Assembly: GCA_028641055.1 (NCBI GenBank)
Contig: CM054060.1
Span: 210,452,445 to 210,516,444 of the forward strand
Reading direction: 5' to 3'
DNA: 64,000 nt
Source: Alopecurus myosuroides
Taxonomy: Eukaryota > Streptophyta > Magnoliopsida > Poales > Poaceae
Positions 10,139 to 20,453 of the stretch are shown piece by piece. Position 1 is the first letter of the stretch. Each line of letters begins with the position of its first letter. A program made the translations under genes and the position numbers. The notes under the pieces are model-generated. The model ran no database searches. It was not told the DNA's origin and was given only the letters and a program-made list of their open reading frames with translations.

Positions 10139-13100
10139 CTATGCTGGCGAGAGGGTTGTGGAAACCATCGCGGTCTTGGCGGAATCCGTCGGGTGCACTT
10201 GGTGCTTGCGGGTGTCGCTGTTGGCGCTGAATTCCAGTTCAGGCGCGTTCTTCTTCGTGAGGGGCATGACGGAGTGGTCCGTGGTTTTTGCCAGCTCTTG
10301 AAGTTCTTCTTGCATACCGAAAGATTTCGCGATCTCATTGAATTCTATGTCACACTTGTCTGACTTCTGGAAGTCTCCGTCGATGGTGATCACACCGTAT
10401 TCGCCGGGTAGCTTGAGTTTCAGGTACGCGTAATGTGGTACTGCCATGAATCTGGTGAACGCTGTTCGGCCAAGGATGGCGTGGTACTGTGAGGGCCAGT
10501 CGACGACTTCTAAGTCCAGGAATTCCCTTCTGTAATTGCTTGGAGAGCCTAGTACAACTTCTAAGTTGATTGTTCCGAGTGGACGGATTGCCTTGCCCGG
10601 AACTATCCCGTGGAAGGATGTTTCTGATTCCGTTAAGCCGTCCAGGTTCTTGTTCATTCGACGGAGTGTATCCGCGTAGATGATGTTGATTCCACTGCCG
10701 CCGTCCATGAACACGCGGGCCAGGTCGTAATTTCCGATTTGAGCCTGGATGACGAGGGCGGCGTGTCCTGGTCGATAGACTTGTGGTGGATGGTCTTTTT
10801 TCGAGAACGTGATGGGCTGATCTGCCATCTTCAGGTACTCGGTCTTTGTTGGCGGTGTCTGCACTTCCATGCATAGTTTCCTTGTGTTAGTTTTTTGAGC
10901 TCTGCGAGAGGGGCATACCTTCTGTATCATCGCGAGTTGTCCTGCCGGGTTCGGGTATGCATTGGCTCCATTGTTTTGTGGTGGTGGCGCAGGTAGTGCG
11001 GCTAGCGCCATGTTTGGGTTTGCTGGTGGAGGTGGTGGTGGAGGTGGCTGGAATTGTTGTCCTCCTCCTGGCAGCGGCGGGTAGTTTTGAGTGGATGCGA
11101 ATCTTTTCCTCGCGAGAGCATCCGAGATGTCAAGAAACTTTCGACAATCCTTGAGAAGGTGTGTTGCCTTAGTTTTGCCCGTGCGCTTATCTGTAAACAG
11201 GTGTAGCGAGCAGTATGCATCGAGATCCTCCTCGGGGGACTTTTCTTCTGCCTTTGGTTTCCACTCGCGACTTCCGCGGCGGCCAGAGTCGCGGTTTCGC
11301 GTGAATTCTGCCGCCACTAATTCCTCCCTGTCCTCGTGGTTGTAGTATTTCCTTCTCTTTCTTCGTCCAGGGCGGTCTTCCTCGTGTGCGGGCGACGAAG
11401 CTCTTTCATTGCGTACCGTGTCTTCTCCGTTAGCCCATTTTTCGGCTATGATCATTAGCTCCCCAATGGTTTTGGGCGCAGCTCTGCCTAGCTCTTCTCG
11501 AAACGCGGTTCTTCTCGCTCCTTTGGCGAAGGCCTCAATCGCCACCTCTTCCGAGATGGTTCCTGTGGTGTTCCTGAGTGTGGTCCACCGCTGGATATAT
11601 TCTCGTGTGGATTCGCCACTCTTCTGTTTGCACGCTCGTAGTTCTTCGATTGTGGCTGGCCTCTTGTACGTCGACTGGAAATTTTTGCAGAAATCGCGGT
11701 GCAGGTCGTCCCATGATGCGTAGCAAGATTTAGGTCTTCTTTCCAGCCAACTACGGGCCGCGCCTGTAAGATGCAAATTGAGGTATTGCATGGCTGTGTT
11801 CTTGTTCCCACGTTGGCATTTTACTGCCGTGAGGTAGTCGCTTAACCACTGGGAGGACTCGAGTGAGCCGTCGTATTTTGTCAGCTCCGTGCTGAGCTTG
11901 AACCTCTTGGGTAGAGGTGCTTCTCGGATGCTGCGAGCAAAACAGAGCGCTCCACAGGTTTCGTCGTCTGAGGACCTAGATGAGGAGCGTTCGCGATACC
12001 GTGAAGCTCTCGCCCTATCCACCTTCTTTTGGGCGAGATCTGATCGCGCGTCGTATTCGGACCGGTCGCGGTCGTTGTCTTTCCTTGGTTCTTTGCTTCG
12101 CTTTCTCGAGCGGCTGCTGTGGCGCCGCGAGCTTTTCTCTCTCGGGCTGTCGTCGTTGCTGCTTCGACTGTCGCCGCGACGGCGGGCTTCTTTTCCTCGA
12201 CCACGTCGTGGCGATTTGTCTTTTCTCGGGGATGAGCTTCTATGCCTGCGGGGCGTTTCTTTATCCTTGTTTTTCTCCTGTCGCTCCTTTTCCAATTCTT
12301 CTTCGGTCTTCTTGCGATCGTGGGAAGCGAGCCTTGCGGCCGCCAATCCTAGTCCTTTGCGAATTTGTTTGTACTGTTCCACCCGAGGGTCGCTTTCCGT
12401 CGGTTGGTTCATCTGCATGTAGGTTGCTGCGGCTAGGATCGCGGAAGCTGGGGTTTGCGGATAGACGTTGCCGTCATCGTCGACCCTCATGAAGGAAGAC
12501 GTGGTCGACCTGTCGGTCGTAGTCGCGGATTCGTGGCCCCTTGACGATGTTGCGTGTCCCTTCCTCGCGGGTCGGGTACCGACTGAGGGTGCAAGGGACT
12601 GTTCGACTCGCCGCAGGCTTGATTCATCCGCCGCTCTTCTGCGACGGGCTAGATCCGCCCGGGCTTCTTTGATGTTTGAGGCCGCTCTTACTAGGTGGTA
12701 GTGGTAGGCGGTTAGGTCTTCTTGTGAGGCTCCTGCCGCGGGTGGTTGACTCCGCCGCATGGCCTCCTTGGCCCTCTTCCAGGCCTCCCGCGAAACGCCG
12801 ATTATATCGCGCTCGGTTGCGCTGAATTCGGTTTCCGAGGGTTGTTCCGATCCTGCCATGCAGACTTGGGCCAGTCGTGGCTCGTGCGTCCTAGGCGCAG
12901 ATCGGAAAGCTTCCCGTACCCGAGATGGTTCCTCTGTCGAGAGGGCGTGGTAGTCGACTGTGTTGAAGCGGATGGACTCGCCACTTTTCTCCATAGGGAA
13001 GCGCGAGTTGACGGCTCCAGATTCAGGTTTAGATTCATCCGAGAAGTGGAGGATTCCGTCTCTGTTCGCCATGAAGTTGAAGCTCCCGAACGTCAGGGTG

Positions 13101-13348
13101 ACGCTCTTCTCCAGATCCTCGAACACCGGGCGTGATTCCGGCGAGTGAGGCGTGACTATGACGGATCCGATCCGTACGGGATTGTTCGGAGCCGTAGTCG
13201 ATGGTTTCCAACGGGAGTTGGATGTCGATGAAGCCGAAGATGCCGGTGATCCAGCGCCTGCGTTCCCCACGGTCGGCGCCAATTGTCGAAGTTCTGACTC
13301 CACAAATCCCTCAGGTGACCCTATCGGGTTTCGACTAGGAGAAGTCAT
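10139..13348 (-). CDS. gag: Gag-protease, ORF starting in the 5' LTR
   Basis: 1069 codons. The first 20 residues are encoded by the 5' LTR and residues 21-28 (RQLAPTVG) by the primer-binding site. An Arg/Ser-rich, RS-like section (about 345-470) precedes the retrotransposon Gag domain (about 480-640; LTGAARSWLERRP, then ESTREYIQRW). A Cys/His segment (YCSLHLF...KDCRKF) may be a degenerate zinc knuckle. A proline run is followed by an aspartic-protease-like segment near 880 (FMDGGSGINIIYADTL, with DGG in place of DTG or DSG). The frame ends at TAG 10139-10141 before RT. Translation may start later, but no better start is obvious. Gag packages the RNA and the protease matures the polyprotein. 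Confidence 0.88.
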   Translation of the reverse strand: MTSPSRNPIGSPEGFVESELRQLAPTVGNAGAGSPASSASSTSNSRWKPSTTAPNNPVRIGSVIVTPHSPESRPVFEDLEKSVTLTFGSFNFMANRDGILHFSDESKPESGAVNSRFPMEKSGESIRFNTVDYHALSTEEPSRVREAFRSAPRTHEPRLAQVCMAGSEQPSETEFSATERDIIGVSREAWKRAKEAMRRSQPPAAGASQEDLTAYHYHLVRAASNIKEARADLARRRRAADESSLRRVEQSLAPSVGTRPARKGHATSSRGHESATTTDRSTTSSFMRVDDDGNVYPQTPASAILAAATYMQMNQPTESDPRVEQYKQIRKGLGLAAARLASHDRKKTEEELEKERQEKNKDKETPRRHRSSSPRKDKSPRRGRGKEARRRGDSRSSNDDSPREKSSRRHSSRSRKRSKEPRKDNDRDRSEYDARSDLAQKKVDRARASRYRERSSSRSSDDETCGALCFARSIREAPLPKRFKLSTELTKYDGSLESSQWLSDYLTAVKCQRGNKNTAMQYLNLHLTGAARSWLERRPKSCYASWDDLHRDFCKNFQSTYKRPATIEELRACKQKSGESTREYIQRWTTLRNTTGTISEEVAIEAFAKGARRTAFREELGRAAPKTIGELMIIAEKWANGEDTVRNERASSPAHEEDRPGRRKRRKYYNHEDREELVAAEFTRNRDSGRRGSREWKPKAEEKSPEEDLDAYCSLHLFTDKRTGKTKATHLLKDCRKFLDISDALARKRFASTQNYPPLPGGGQQFQPPPPPPPPANPNMALAALPAPPPQNNGANAYPNPAGQLAMIQKVCPSRRAQKTNTRKLCMEVQTPPTKTEYLKMADQPITFSKKDHPPQVYRPGHAALVIQAQIGNYDLARVFMDGGSGINIIYADTLRRMNKNLDGLTESETSFHGIVPGKAIRPLGTINLEVVLGSPSNYRREFLDLEVVDWPSQYHAILGRTAFTRFMAVPHYAYLKLKLPGEYGVITIDGDFQKSDKCDIEFNEIAKSFGMQEELQELAKTTDHSVMPLTKKNAPELEFSANSDTRKHQVHPTDSAKTAMVSTTLSPA
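13265..13282 (-). other. Primer-binding site of the Tat element
   Basis: On the minus strand TTGGCGCCGACCGTGGGG begins one base inside the 5' LTR. It fits a tRNA whose 3' end is GGCGCCA; I did not assign the tRNA species. It is translated as part of the Gag frame. Confidence 0.8.
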
Positions 13349-13774
13349 GAGCGCTGGTGAAATCGTCGGCTTGACAGGGGGCGAGATTTACCCAGGTTCG
13401 GGGCCCTCGAGGAGGTAAAACCCTTACTCCTGCCTTCTGCTGATCTGTATTGGATGATTAGATCGGTTACAGGTTGCTCGAATCGAGAGTAGATCTCGAG
13501 TTCCGAGGCTTTTTGGTCATGCGGTATTACTTGGTCCTCTCCTTGGGGGCTCTCCTGGCCTTATATAGATGGCCAGGTCTCGAGTTCTACCCGGAGAGGA
13601 CTCAAACCCTAGCTGGGTCGGTTACAAATGTCCTAACTTAACCCGCAAGTTGATGCGGGTGGGCTTCACATGGGCCTTCTAGAGTACTCCAAGGACGCTT
13701 CCTTTTGGGCCTTGACCAGAAGGCCTGAGAGGGGGTGTCCTTACCCGCAGGGTCCAGGATCCATATCTTCGTCA
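13284..13774 (-). repeat. 5' LTR of the Tat element
   Basis: 491 bp. It contains the promoter, the Gag start codon (13346-13348) and, unlike the 3' copy, a 17-codon upstream ORF whose ATG is at 13518-13520. Confidence 0.95.
13561..13568 (-). promoter_or_regulatory. LTR TATA box
   Basis: The minus strand reads CTATATAA in GC-rich surroundings, about 210 bp before the Gag ATG. This is the expected U3 core promoter for the gag-pol transcript. Confidence 0.6.
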
Positions 13775-13996
13775 AATAGCAACGTAGATAGTGGGCCTTG
13801 GTATCATGGAAAACACTAGTATGTCTCCCACGGAGATGTTCTTTTCCTTGATGAACCAGTCACATTGTATCCCATGCAAACGGGTATTGCTCTGTTCTTT
13901 TGACACACGAAAGGTGTACTTCCTGCCATGGGAACTAAACAGCACACGCTCGCCTACTAACTTGTAGAATGCTATCCGAGCAGTGCACGGTAGAAT
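13775..13996 (-). CDS. B3 gene, 5' part of the interrupted exon (first B3 domain)
   Basis: The exon starts after the CACAG acceptor (13997-14001) with ILPCTARIAFYKLVGERV and continues through HGRKYTFRV and VGDILVFSM to IYVAI. At that point the frame enters the LTR and meets TGA. The pattern of strands and the GD turn are typical of B3. Across the AATAG duplication the frame continues into 1079-709. Confidence 0.75.
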
Positions 13997-14091
13997 CTGT
14001 GCATCAGAAATAAAAAGAAACGTGGAAATTAGATATTGTAATAAAAACACAATACATAATACAAGTGTAAGAAGAAGAATTGTTTTCTTAC

Positions 14092-14189
14092 CACTGACTT
14101 GAGGTGACACTCTTGTACAGCAACACCGAACTTGGATGCAGAAGGATCAACATTTGGGCAAAATTCTTGCATACAGGGCATGGAATACG
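14092..14189 (-). CDS. B3 gene, upstream exon
   Basis: The exon lies between an AACAG acceptor at 14190-14194 and a GTAAGA donor at 14091. It reads YSMPCMQEFCPNVD, then KFGVAVQECHLKSV, and joins in phase to ILPCTARIAF, completing the first strands of the B3 domain. Confidence 0.6.
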
Positions 14190-14984
14190 CTGTTAATCAA
14201 GCAAAAAACAATCGGAAATTACAAAATGTGCATATAAGCAGATTGGTTCTAAAAAGGAACAATTCTTTCATGAAGACATTTATGTAAAACTGGGGCCAAA
14301 CTACGAACAACTCGTAATGCCTCATAATAAAAGCACAACCATGTTTATCCAAGAAGTAATTCTACACTACCAAGAGCAATGCACAATGAATGTGCTTGTA
14401 CATTGCACAAGATAGTATGGAACCCTCATTGCAATGATATGGTGACACATTTTAATCATCGACTTAAAGGGATCATGCACATTCAAAACAACATCTATAG
14501 TCACAACTCTGTACTCATTGGCTTCATGGAACATAGAGACAAAGCAAGCATACACAACTTTGCTACGCCAGGTGGGCCAGCAAAAGCAAAGACATGGCAC
14601 ATCTATTCGTGTCTGGTTCTTACTTTTGCTGGCCATCTAGTGGAGACAGTGAGGCATCAGCCAAATATACATGTGTCAAAGTCATCATCATTGACCAAAT
14701 CAGCTCATAAATTGTGCATAGTGATAACAAGCCTCATAAACACATAGGTGATCATGCACTAAAGGGCATCCCTAGAATTCATTTTAACATGCAGTCAGAA
14801 TAAACACATATGGACCAATGCAACATAAAATATAAAACAAGCCTCATAAACACATTGCCAACACTTGCTAGAAGAACGCGCCCAATACCAGGAAGTAATA
14901 CAAGACGTGGCCTTGTATCACTGCCACGTATTGGATCTGATCTCCTAGCATTTATCATGGCATGCAAACCAAGGAAAAAATAGT
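14190..14984. other. Part of intron 1 of the B3 gene
   Basis: No convincing exon was found. A near-perfect inverted repeat (GGCCAGCAAAAG at about 14576 and its complement ending at 14634) forms a 60-bp hairpin. An N-terminal exon of the B3 gene may be hidden here. Confidence 0.4.
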
Positions 14985-16905
14985 ACTATAGACACTCTTT
15001 TTTCCTTTACCATGGCCTAGTTTAAATCATCGGCATATAACGAGGACATTCAAGGCAAAGAAAAGTGGAACAATGGAAACAAATGTAATACGAGCCTCAT
15101 ATATCATTGTCATGCAAACCAAGGGCAAAAGAAGTGCTTATAATAGCATGTACGAATACAAATACTCAAATTGTATACACTATAAGGTATTATAGACACT
15201 CCCTTTCCCTTTACCATGGCCTAGTTTAAATCATCGGCATATAACAAGGAGGACATTCAAGGCAAAAAAAAGTGGAACAATGGAAACAAATGTAATACGA
15301 GCCTCATATATCATTGCCATGCAAACCAAGGGATAAAAGAGTGCGTACAATAGCATGTACGAATACAAATACTCAAATTGTATACACTACAAGGTATTAT
15401 AGACACTCTCTTTCCCTTTACCATGGCCTAGTTTAAATCATCGGCATATAACAAGCAGGACATTCAAGGCAAAGAAAAGTGGAACAATGGAAACAAATGT
15501 AAAACGAGCCTCATATATCATTGTCATGCAAACCAATGGCAAAAAAAGTGCCTATAATAGCATGTATGAATACAAATACTCAAATTGTATACACTACAAG
15601 GTATTATAGACACTCTCTTTCCCTTTAACATGGCCTAGTTTAATCATCGGCATATAACAAGGAGGACATTCAAGGAAAAGAAAAGTGGAACAATGGAAAC
15701 TAATTTAAAACGAGCCTCATATATAATTGCCATGCAAACCAAGGCAAAAAGAAGTAATTACAATAGCATGTACGAATACAAATACTCAAATTGTATACAC
15801 TACAAGGTATTGTAAATACTCTCTTTGCCTTTACCATGGCCTAGTTTAAATCATCGACATATAACAAGGAGGACATTCAAGGCAAAGAAAAGTGGAACAA
15901 TAGAAACAAATGTAATACGAGCCTCATATATCATTGCCATGCAAACCAAGGGAAAAAGAAGTGGCTATAATAGCATGTACGAATACAGATACTCAAATTG
16001 TATGCACTACAAGGTATTATACACAATCTCTGTCCCTTTACAATGGCCAAGTTTAATCATCGGCATATAACAAGGAGGACATTCAAGGCAAAGTAAAGTG
16101 GAACAATGGAAACAAATGTAATACGAGCCTCATATATCATTGCCATGCAAACCAAAGGCCAGGCGAGTGCCTATAATAGCATATACGAATACAAATACTC
16201 AAATTGTATACACTACAAGGTATTATAGACACTCTCTTTTCCTTTACCATGGCCTAGTTTAAATCATCGGCATATAACGAGGACATTCAAGGCAAAGAAA
16301 AGTGGAACAATGGAAAAAAATGTAATACGATCCTCATATATCATTGCCATGCAAACCAAAGACCGAGAAAGTGCCTAAAATAGCATATACGAATACAAAT
16401 ACTCAAACTGTATACACTACAAGGTATTTTAGACACTCTCTCTGCCTTTACCATGGCCTAGTTTAATCATCGGCATATAACAAGGAGGACATTCAAGGCA
16501 AAGAAAAGTGGAACAATCGAAACAAGTGTAAGACGAGCCTCATATATCATTGCCATGCAAACCAAGGGAAAAGGAGTGGTTATAATAGCATGTATGAATA
16601 CAGATACTCAAATTGTATACACTACAAGGTATTATAGACACTCTCTTTCCCTTTACCATGGCCTAGTTTAAATCATCGGCATATAACAAGGAGGACATTC
16701 AAGGCAAAGAAATGTGGAACAATAGAAACAAATGTAATACGAGCCTCAGATATCATTGCCATGCAAACCAAGGCCAAGCGGGAGCATATAATAGCATATA
16801 CGAATACAGATACTCAAATTGTATACACTACAAGGTATTATAGACACTCTCTCGACCTTTACCATGGCCTAGTTTAATCATCGGCATATAACTAGGAGGA
16901 CATTC
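14985..16905. repeat. Tandem array of a 206-bp repeat, about ten copies
   Basis: The anchor CATGGCCTAG or a close variant recurs at 15011, 15215, 15422, 15629, 15835, 16041, 16248, 16452, 16657 and 16863, a period of 204-207 bp. Copies differ by scattered substitutions and 1-3 bp indels. It lies inside the long first intron of the B3 gene. Confidence 0.93.
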
Positions 16906-17406
16906 ATCATGTTTATAAATTAGGGTACACAAAAGAAAAACAGGTTGAACAATGGAAAATGCACAAAAAAATGAATCTGACCTCAGAATTTCTAAGTACA
17001 ACAAGTATAGTCACTACTAGCACCTGGCCTCGGTAAATCATTAGCCAAAGTGTTAATAATTTGGTCAAAATTGAAATAACCTTGCAAAAATACCAAATCT
17101 AAGCCGTGAACCCAAAAAAAAACCCAAATTTAAGCCTAATCTAACTGAAGCACCCAAATCGGGTACGGAATTAAACCATAACCTATCGAAATCATGGTGG
17201 AAATAGATTAACTAAGCATGCCGGATATCCCAAACTTAAGCCATAGAACAAAACCACGTCTACGGGAGAAAATACAAAGCAGAGACGCAGAATGAACGGT
17301 AAAAACATGTAGATCTAACGTGCATGTCGTGCTACGCATAAAAATCGAGCTCAATCTACAGATCCACGATACATACACGGGATAAGAGGGTTAGATGTCA
17401 TCTTAC
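16906..17406. other. Proximal part of intron 1 of the B3 gene
   Basis: AT-rich unique sequence with no ORF of note. It ends at the GTAAGA donor at 17406 just after ATGGCG. Confidence 0.4.
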
Positions 17407-17680
17407 CGCCATTGCCAAAGCCCTCGAAGAGGACGGGACGCCGCACGCGGTGATCTAAAAAAAAGCCGATGAAGATCCTGCCTGCCAAGGGAGGAAGAAG
17501 AGGCCTGGCCTTGGTTTCCCGCCGAGTATGGTCACCGTGGTGCTGTCGACCCCGCGGAAGAAAACCCGCCGACGGAGAGAGGGGAAGCTCAGGAAGGCGA
17601 TGAGAGAGATAGAGCGAGTGATATGACAAGAGAGAGAGGGGGGTGAGCACAATTAAAGAGCTCGCCTTCCCGAAGGGGTT
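17407..17680 (-). CDS. B3 gene, first exon (5' UTR and start codon)
   Basis: This GC-rich leader carries the ATG at 17410-17412 followed by GCG and a GTAAGA donor. A TATA-like CTATATTG lies on the minus strand at 17707-17714. Only two codons are coding, a common arrangement when intron 1 sits right after the start. Assignment to the B3 gene rests on orientation and lack of other genes between. Confidence 0.45.
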
Positions 17681-17714
17681 GACGGCTTGACGCTACGTCT
17701 CCCGCGCAATATAG

Positions 17715-17897
17715 GGCCGGCCTGGCGCCAGTTGCCCCAAAAATTTCACAAAAGAGAAGAAAAATAATTTGAAACGGAAAGAAAAACAATTAATACAGAA
17801 TAATAATAATTTGACCACAAGATACTCCATCCGTTTGATCTGACAGAATAAAAAAAAATTCCCCGATTTTTTTGAAAGACAAAATGCATATTCAATA
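17715..17897. other. Spacer between the B3 promoter and the satellite
   Basis: AT-rich. It contains TACTCCATCCGTTTG at 17822, which resembles the end of a Stowaway-type MITE, but no matching second end was found. The satellite starts about 180 bp upstream of the B3 TATA-like site. Confidence 0.4.
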
Positions 17898-19990
17898 GCT
17901 AGCCCTGCTGGGGGAAAAGGCGGAACTGCCGTTCTGGCCCTCTACGTGAGCCGAAAGTGTGTAGAAAAGTGGAACCAATTGTTTGGTTGTGTTAGGTTAG
18001 GCCGAAGGAACACCCAATACAATGGTAGGGCCCACCTCTTGGAAAGATTCCCCCATCTCCGTCAGATCCGGGAGTTTCGGGCTCTAGGTAGTCCTAGAAC
18101 ATGCCAGAGAGAATCCGACATCGGTGTAGCCCTTACACAGAGAGCGAGTGAATCTTGGGCATCCACCCATGCCACACTCTATCACACGTGGTGTGGCGTG
18201 TAATGGGATTTGGTGGCATTCAGACGATCCGGAGCCCCCTCTCCGGATAAACCATAGCCCCGCTGGGAAAAAGACGGAATTGTCGTTCTGCCCTAGCTGC
18301 ATGAGCCGGAAGGGGGTAGCAAAGTGGAACCAATTTATTGGTTGTGTTAGGTTAGGCCGAAGGAACACCCAATACAATGGTAGGTCCCACCACTTGGAAA
18401 TATTCCCCCAGTTCCGTCTGATCCGGGAGTTTCGGGCTCTAGGTAGTCCTGGAACACGCCAGAGAGAATCCGACGCCGGTGAAGCCCTAACACAGAGAGA
18501 GAGGTAATCTCGGGTATAAAAGATCATGACACACTCTAACACACATGGTATGTCATACCATGGGATTTAGTGCCATTCATACAATCCGGAGCCCCCTCTA
18601 GAGAAACCATAGCCGCCCGCTAGGGAAAAAGGCGGAACTGCCGTTCTGGCCCCTCTACGTGAGCCAGAAGGGGGTAGCAAAGTGGAACTAACTGTTTGGT
18701 TGTGTTAGGTTAGGCACAAGGAACACCAAAGAAAATTTTAGGGTCCACTTATTGTCAAGATTCCCCTAGTTCCGTCAAATCCGGGAGTTTCGGGCTCTAA
18801 GTAGTCCTGGAACCCGCTAGAGAGAATCTGACGCCGGTGAAGCCCTAACACAGAGAGCGAGGGACTCTTGGGCATCCCAAACCCATGACACACTCCAACA
18901 CACATGGTATGGTATACGTACCTTGGGATTCGGTGCATTCAGACGATCTGGAGCCCCCTTCGGAGAAACCATAGCCCCGCTGGGGAAAAAGACGGAACTG
19001 TCGTTCTACCCCATCTACGATAGTCAGAAGGGGGTAGCAAACTGGAACTAACTGCTTGTTTGTGTTAGGTTAGGCCCAAGGAACAGCCAAGAGAACTGTA
19101 GGGCCCACCTCTTGGCAAGATTCCTCTAGTTCTGTCATACCCGGGAGTTTTGGGCTCTCACTAATTAGTCCTGGAACCCGCGAGAGAGAATCCAACACCG
19201 GTGAAACCCTAACACAGAGAGTGAGGTAATCTCGGGTATCCAAGACCATTACACTCTAACACACATGGTATGTCATACCACGGGATTTGGTGGCATTCAT
19301 ACGATCTGGAGCCCCCTCCGGAGAAACCATAGCCCCCCGCTCGGGAAATAGGCGGAACTGCCGTTCTGGCCCCTCTACGTGAGTCGGAAGGGGGTAGCAA
19401 AGTAGAACAAACTGTTTGGTTATGTTAGGTTAGGCAGAAGGAACACAAAAGAAAATGTTAGGCTCCACCTCTTGGCAAGATTCCCCCCAGTTCCGTCAAA
19501 TCCGGGAGTTTCGGGCTCTAAGTAGTCCTGGAACCCGCTAGAGAGAATCTGACGCCGGTGAAGCCCTAACATAGAGAGCGAGGGACTCTTGGGAATCCCA
19601 TACCCATGAAACACTCTAACACACATGGTATGTTATACGTACCATGGGATATGGTGGCATTCAGACGATCCGGAGCCCCCTCCGGAGAAACCATAGCCCC
19701 GCTGGGGAAAAAGACGGAACTGTCGTTCTGCCCCATCTACGAGAGTCGGAAGGGGGTAGGAAAGTGGAACTAACTGCTTGGTTGTGTTAGGTTAGGCCCA
19801 AGGAACACCCAAGAGAACTGTAGGGCCCACCTCTTGGCAAGATTCCCCCAGTTCCGTCACACCCGGGAGTTTCGGGCTCTCATTAATTAGTCCTGGAACC
19901 CACGAGAGAGAATCTGACACCGGTGAAACCCTAAGACAGAGAGTGGGGTAATCTCGGGTATCAAAGACCATGACACTCTAACACACATGG
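17898..19990 (+). repeat. 360-bp satellite array, left part
   Basis: Six monomers, anchored at TTGTGTTAGG near 17987, 18342, 18700, 19060, 19420 and 19782 (spacing 355-362 bp). Diagnostic variants define the order A, A', B, C, B', C' (A: GTAGCCCTTACAC; C types: TTAATTAGTCC). The ORFs seen in it are not conserved between copies, so I treat it as non-coding. Confidence 0.92.
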
Positions 19991-20453
19991 TGATGGGGGG
20001 ATAGTAACCCGGTATGCCAACTCCAAGGTGTAACCCGGCCCAAAGGACGCCGCGCGGGATCCGGCTAAGGATAAAGAAACTTCTAGAAGGCCCAAAGTTT
20101 GTAGGCCTCGTAACCCGGATTGTGGGTTGCGGTAAGGAAAGCTAGGGTTTGTAAGCAGAGTTCGGATAGGACTCAAGCTGCGCCTTGGAGGGCAAGCCAG
20201 GGGGGGTACGGGTACTTTATAAACCGGCCCCCAGGCTTAGCTTGACAGAGATTCACGACATAATCATATCACCTATTATCGAGTATCCAGTATAACCCGA
20301 GAGCCATATTCGAGACTCGGCGAGTTGAGAGCCGATTCCTAGATCGCTTATCATCATGTTCTCTTTCGAGCTAAACCCTCTCCCAAATACCTGTGTCGAC
20401 TTACCCCAAGATCAGTTACCTCTGGTAACATCTGCCGTGATCATCCCACGACA
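19991..20453 (+). repeat. 5' LTR of the pol-less Tat element
   Basis: TGATGGGG...CACGACA. It contains TTTATAAA (about 20216-20223) and, downstream of it, a first ATG at 20356 that opens the Gag frame. Confidence 0.95.
20216..20223 (+). promoter_or_regulatory. LTR TATA box
   Basis: TTTATAAA in GC-rich context, about 135 bp before the Gag ATG. No other ATG occurs between the two. Confidence 0.6.

Larger units (their letters stand above)
1080..13774 (-). mobile_element. Tat-lineage Ty3/gypsy LTR retrotransposon, nearly complete
   Basis: Two 491-bp LTRs (1080-1570 and 13284-13774) begin TGTCGAAG and end CTTCGTCA. They flank 11.7 kb and are bordered by the 5-bp duplication AATAG at 1075-1079 and 13775-13779. 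The LTRs differ at four substitutions that I can count (about 0.8%). With the often used grass rate of 1.3e-8 per site per year this suggests about 0.3 million years (inference). Gag-protease and RT-RNaseH-aRNaseH-integrase lie on the minus strand, and a spliced gene lies on the plus strand between pol and the 3' LTR. The second, archaeal-type RNase H, the absence of a chromodomain and the antisense gene place it in the Tat lineage. It sits in an exon of the B3 gene. Confidence 0.95.
359..17680 (-). pseudogene. B3-domain (REM-like) transcription factor gene split by a Tat retrotransposon
   Basis: Reconstructed from exons at about 17680-17407 (5' UTR plus ATGGCG), 14189-14092, 13996-13775, then 1079-709 and 616-359. 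Exons 14189-14092 and 13996-13775 join to give a B3-like fold: FGVAVQ, then ILP, then a GERV strand, and near the end VGDILVF. The linker is very acidic (repeats of DDEMHDEDSSNS type). The last exon holds a second B3-like segment (LPK, GRVGLRL, DGRIIL, W..FV.GN). B3 proteins are plant nuclear DNA-binding factors; the target is unknown. A 12.7-kb LTR element sits inside the middle exon and introduces a stop at the junction, so the allele is probably null or truncated. The link from exon 1 to exon 14189-14092 is out of phase by one base, so an N-terminal exon may be missing from my model. Confidence 0.7.

Noticed and set aside
14575..14634. 60-bp hairpin as a microRNA precursor
   Set aside because: The stem is only about 12 perfect pairs with a long loop; there is no expression evidence and it is too short for a typical plant precursor.
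14985..16905. Regular repeats considered as a CRISPR-like array
   Set aside because: The unit is 206 bp with no short repeat and unique spacer pattern, and the context is a plant intron.
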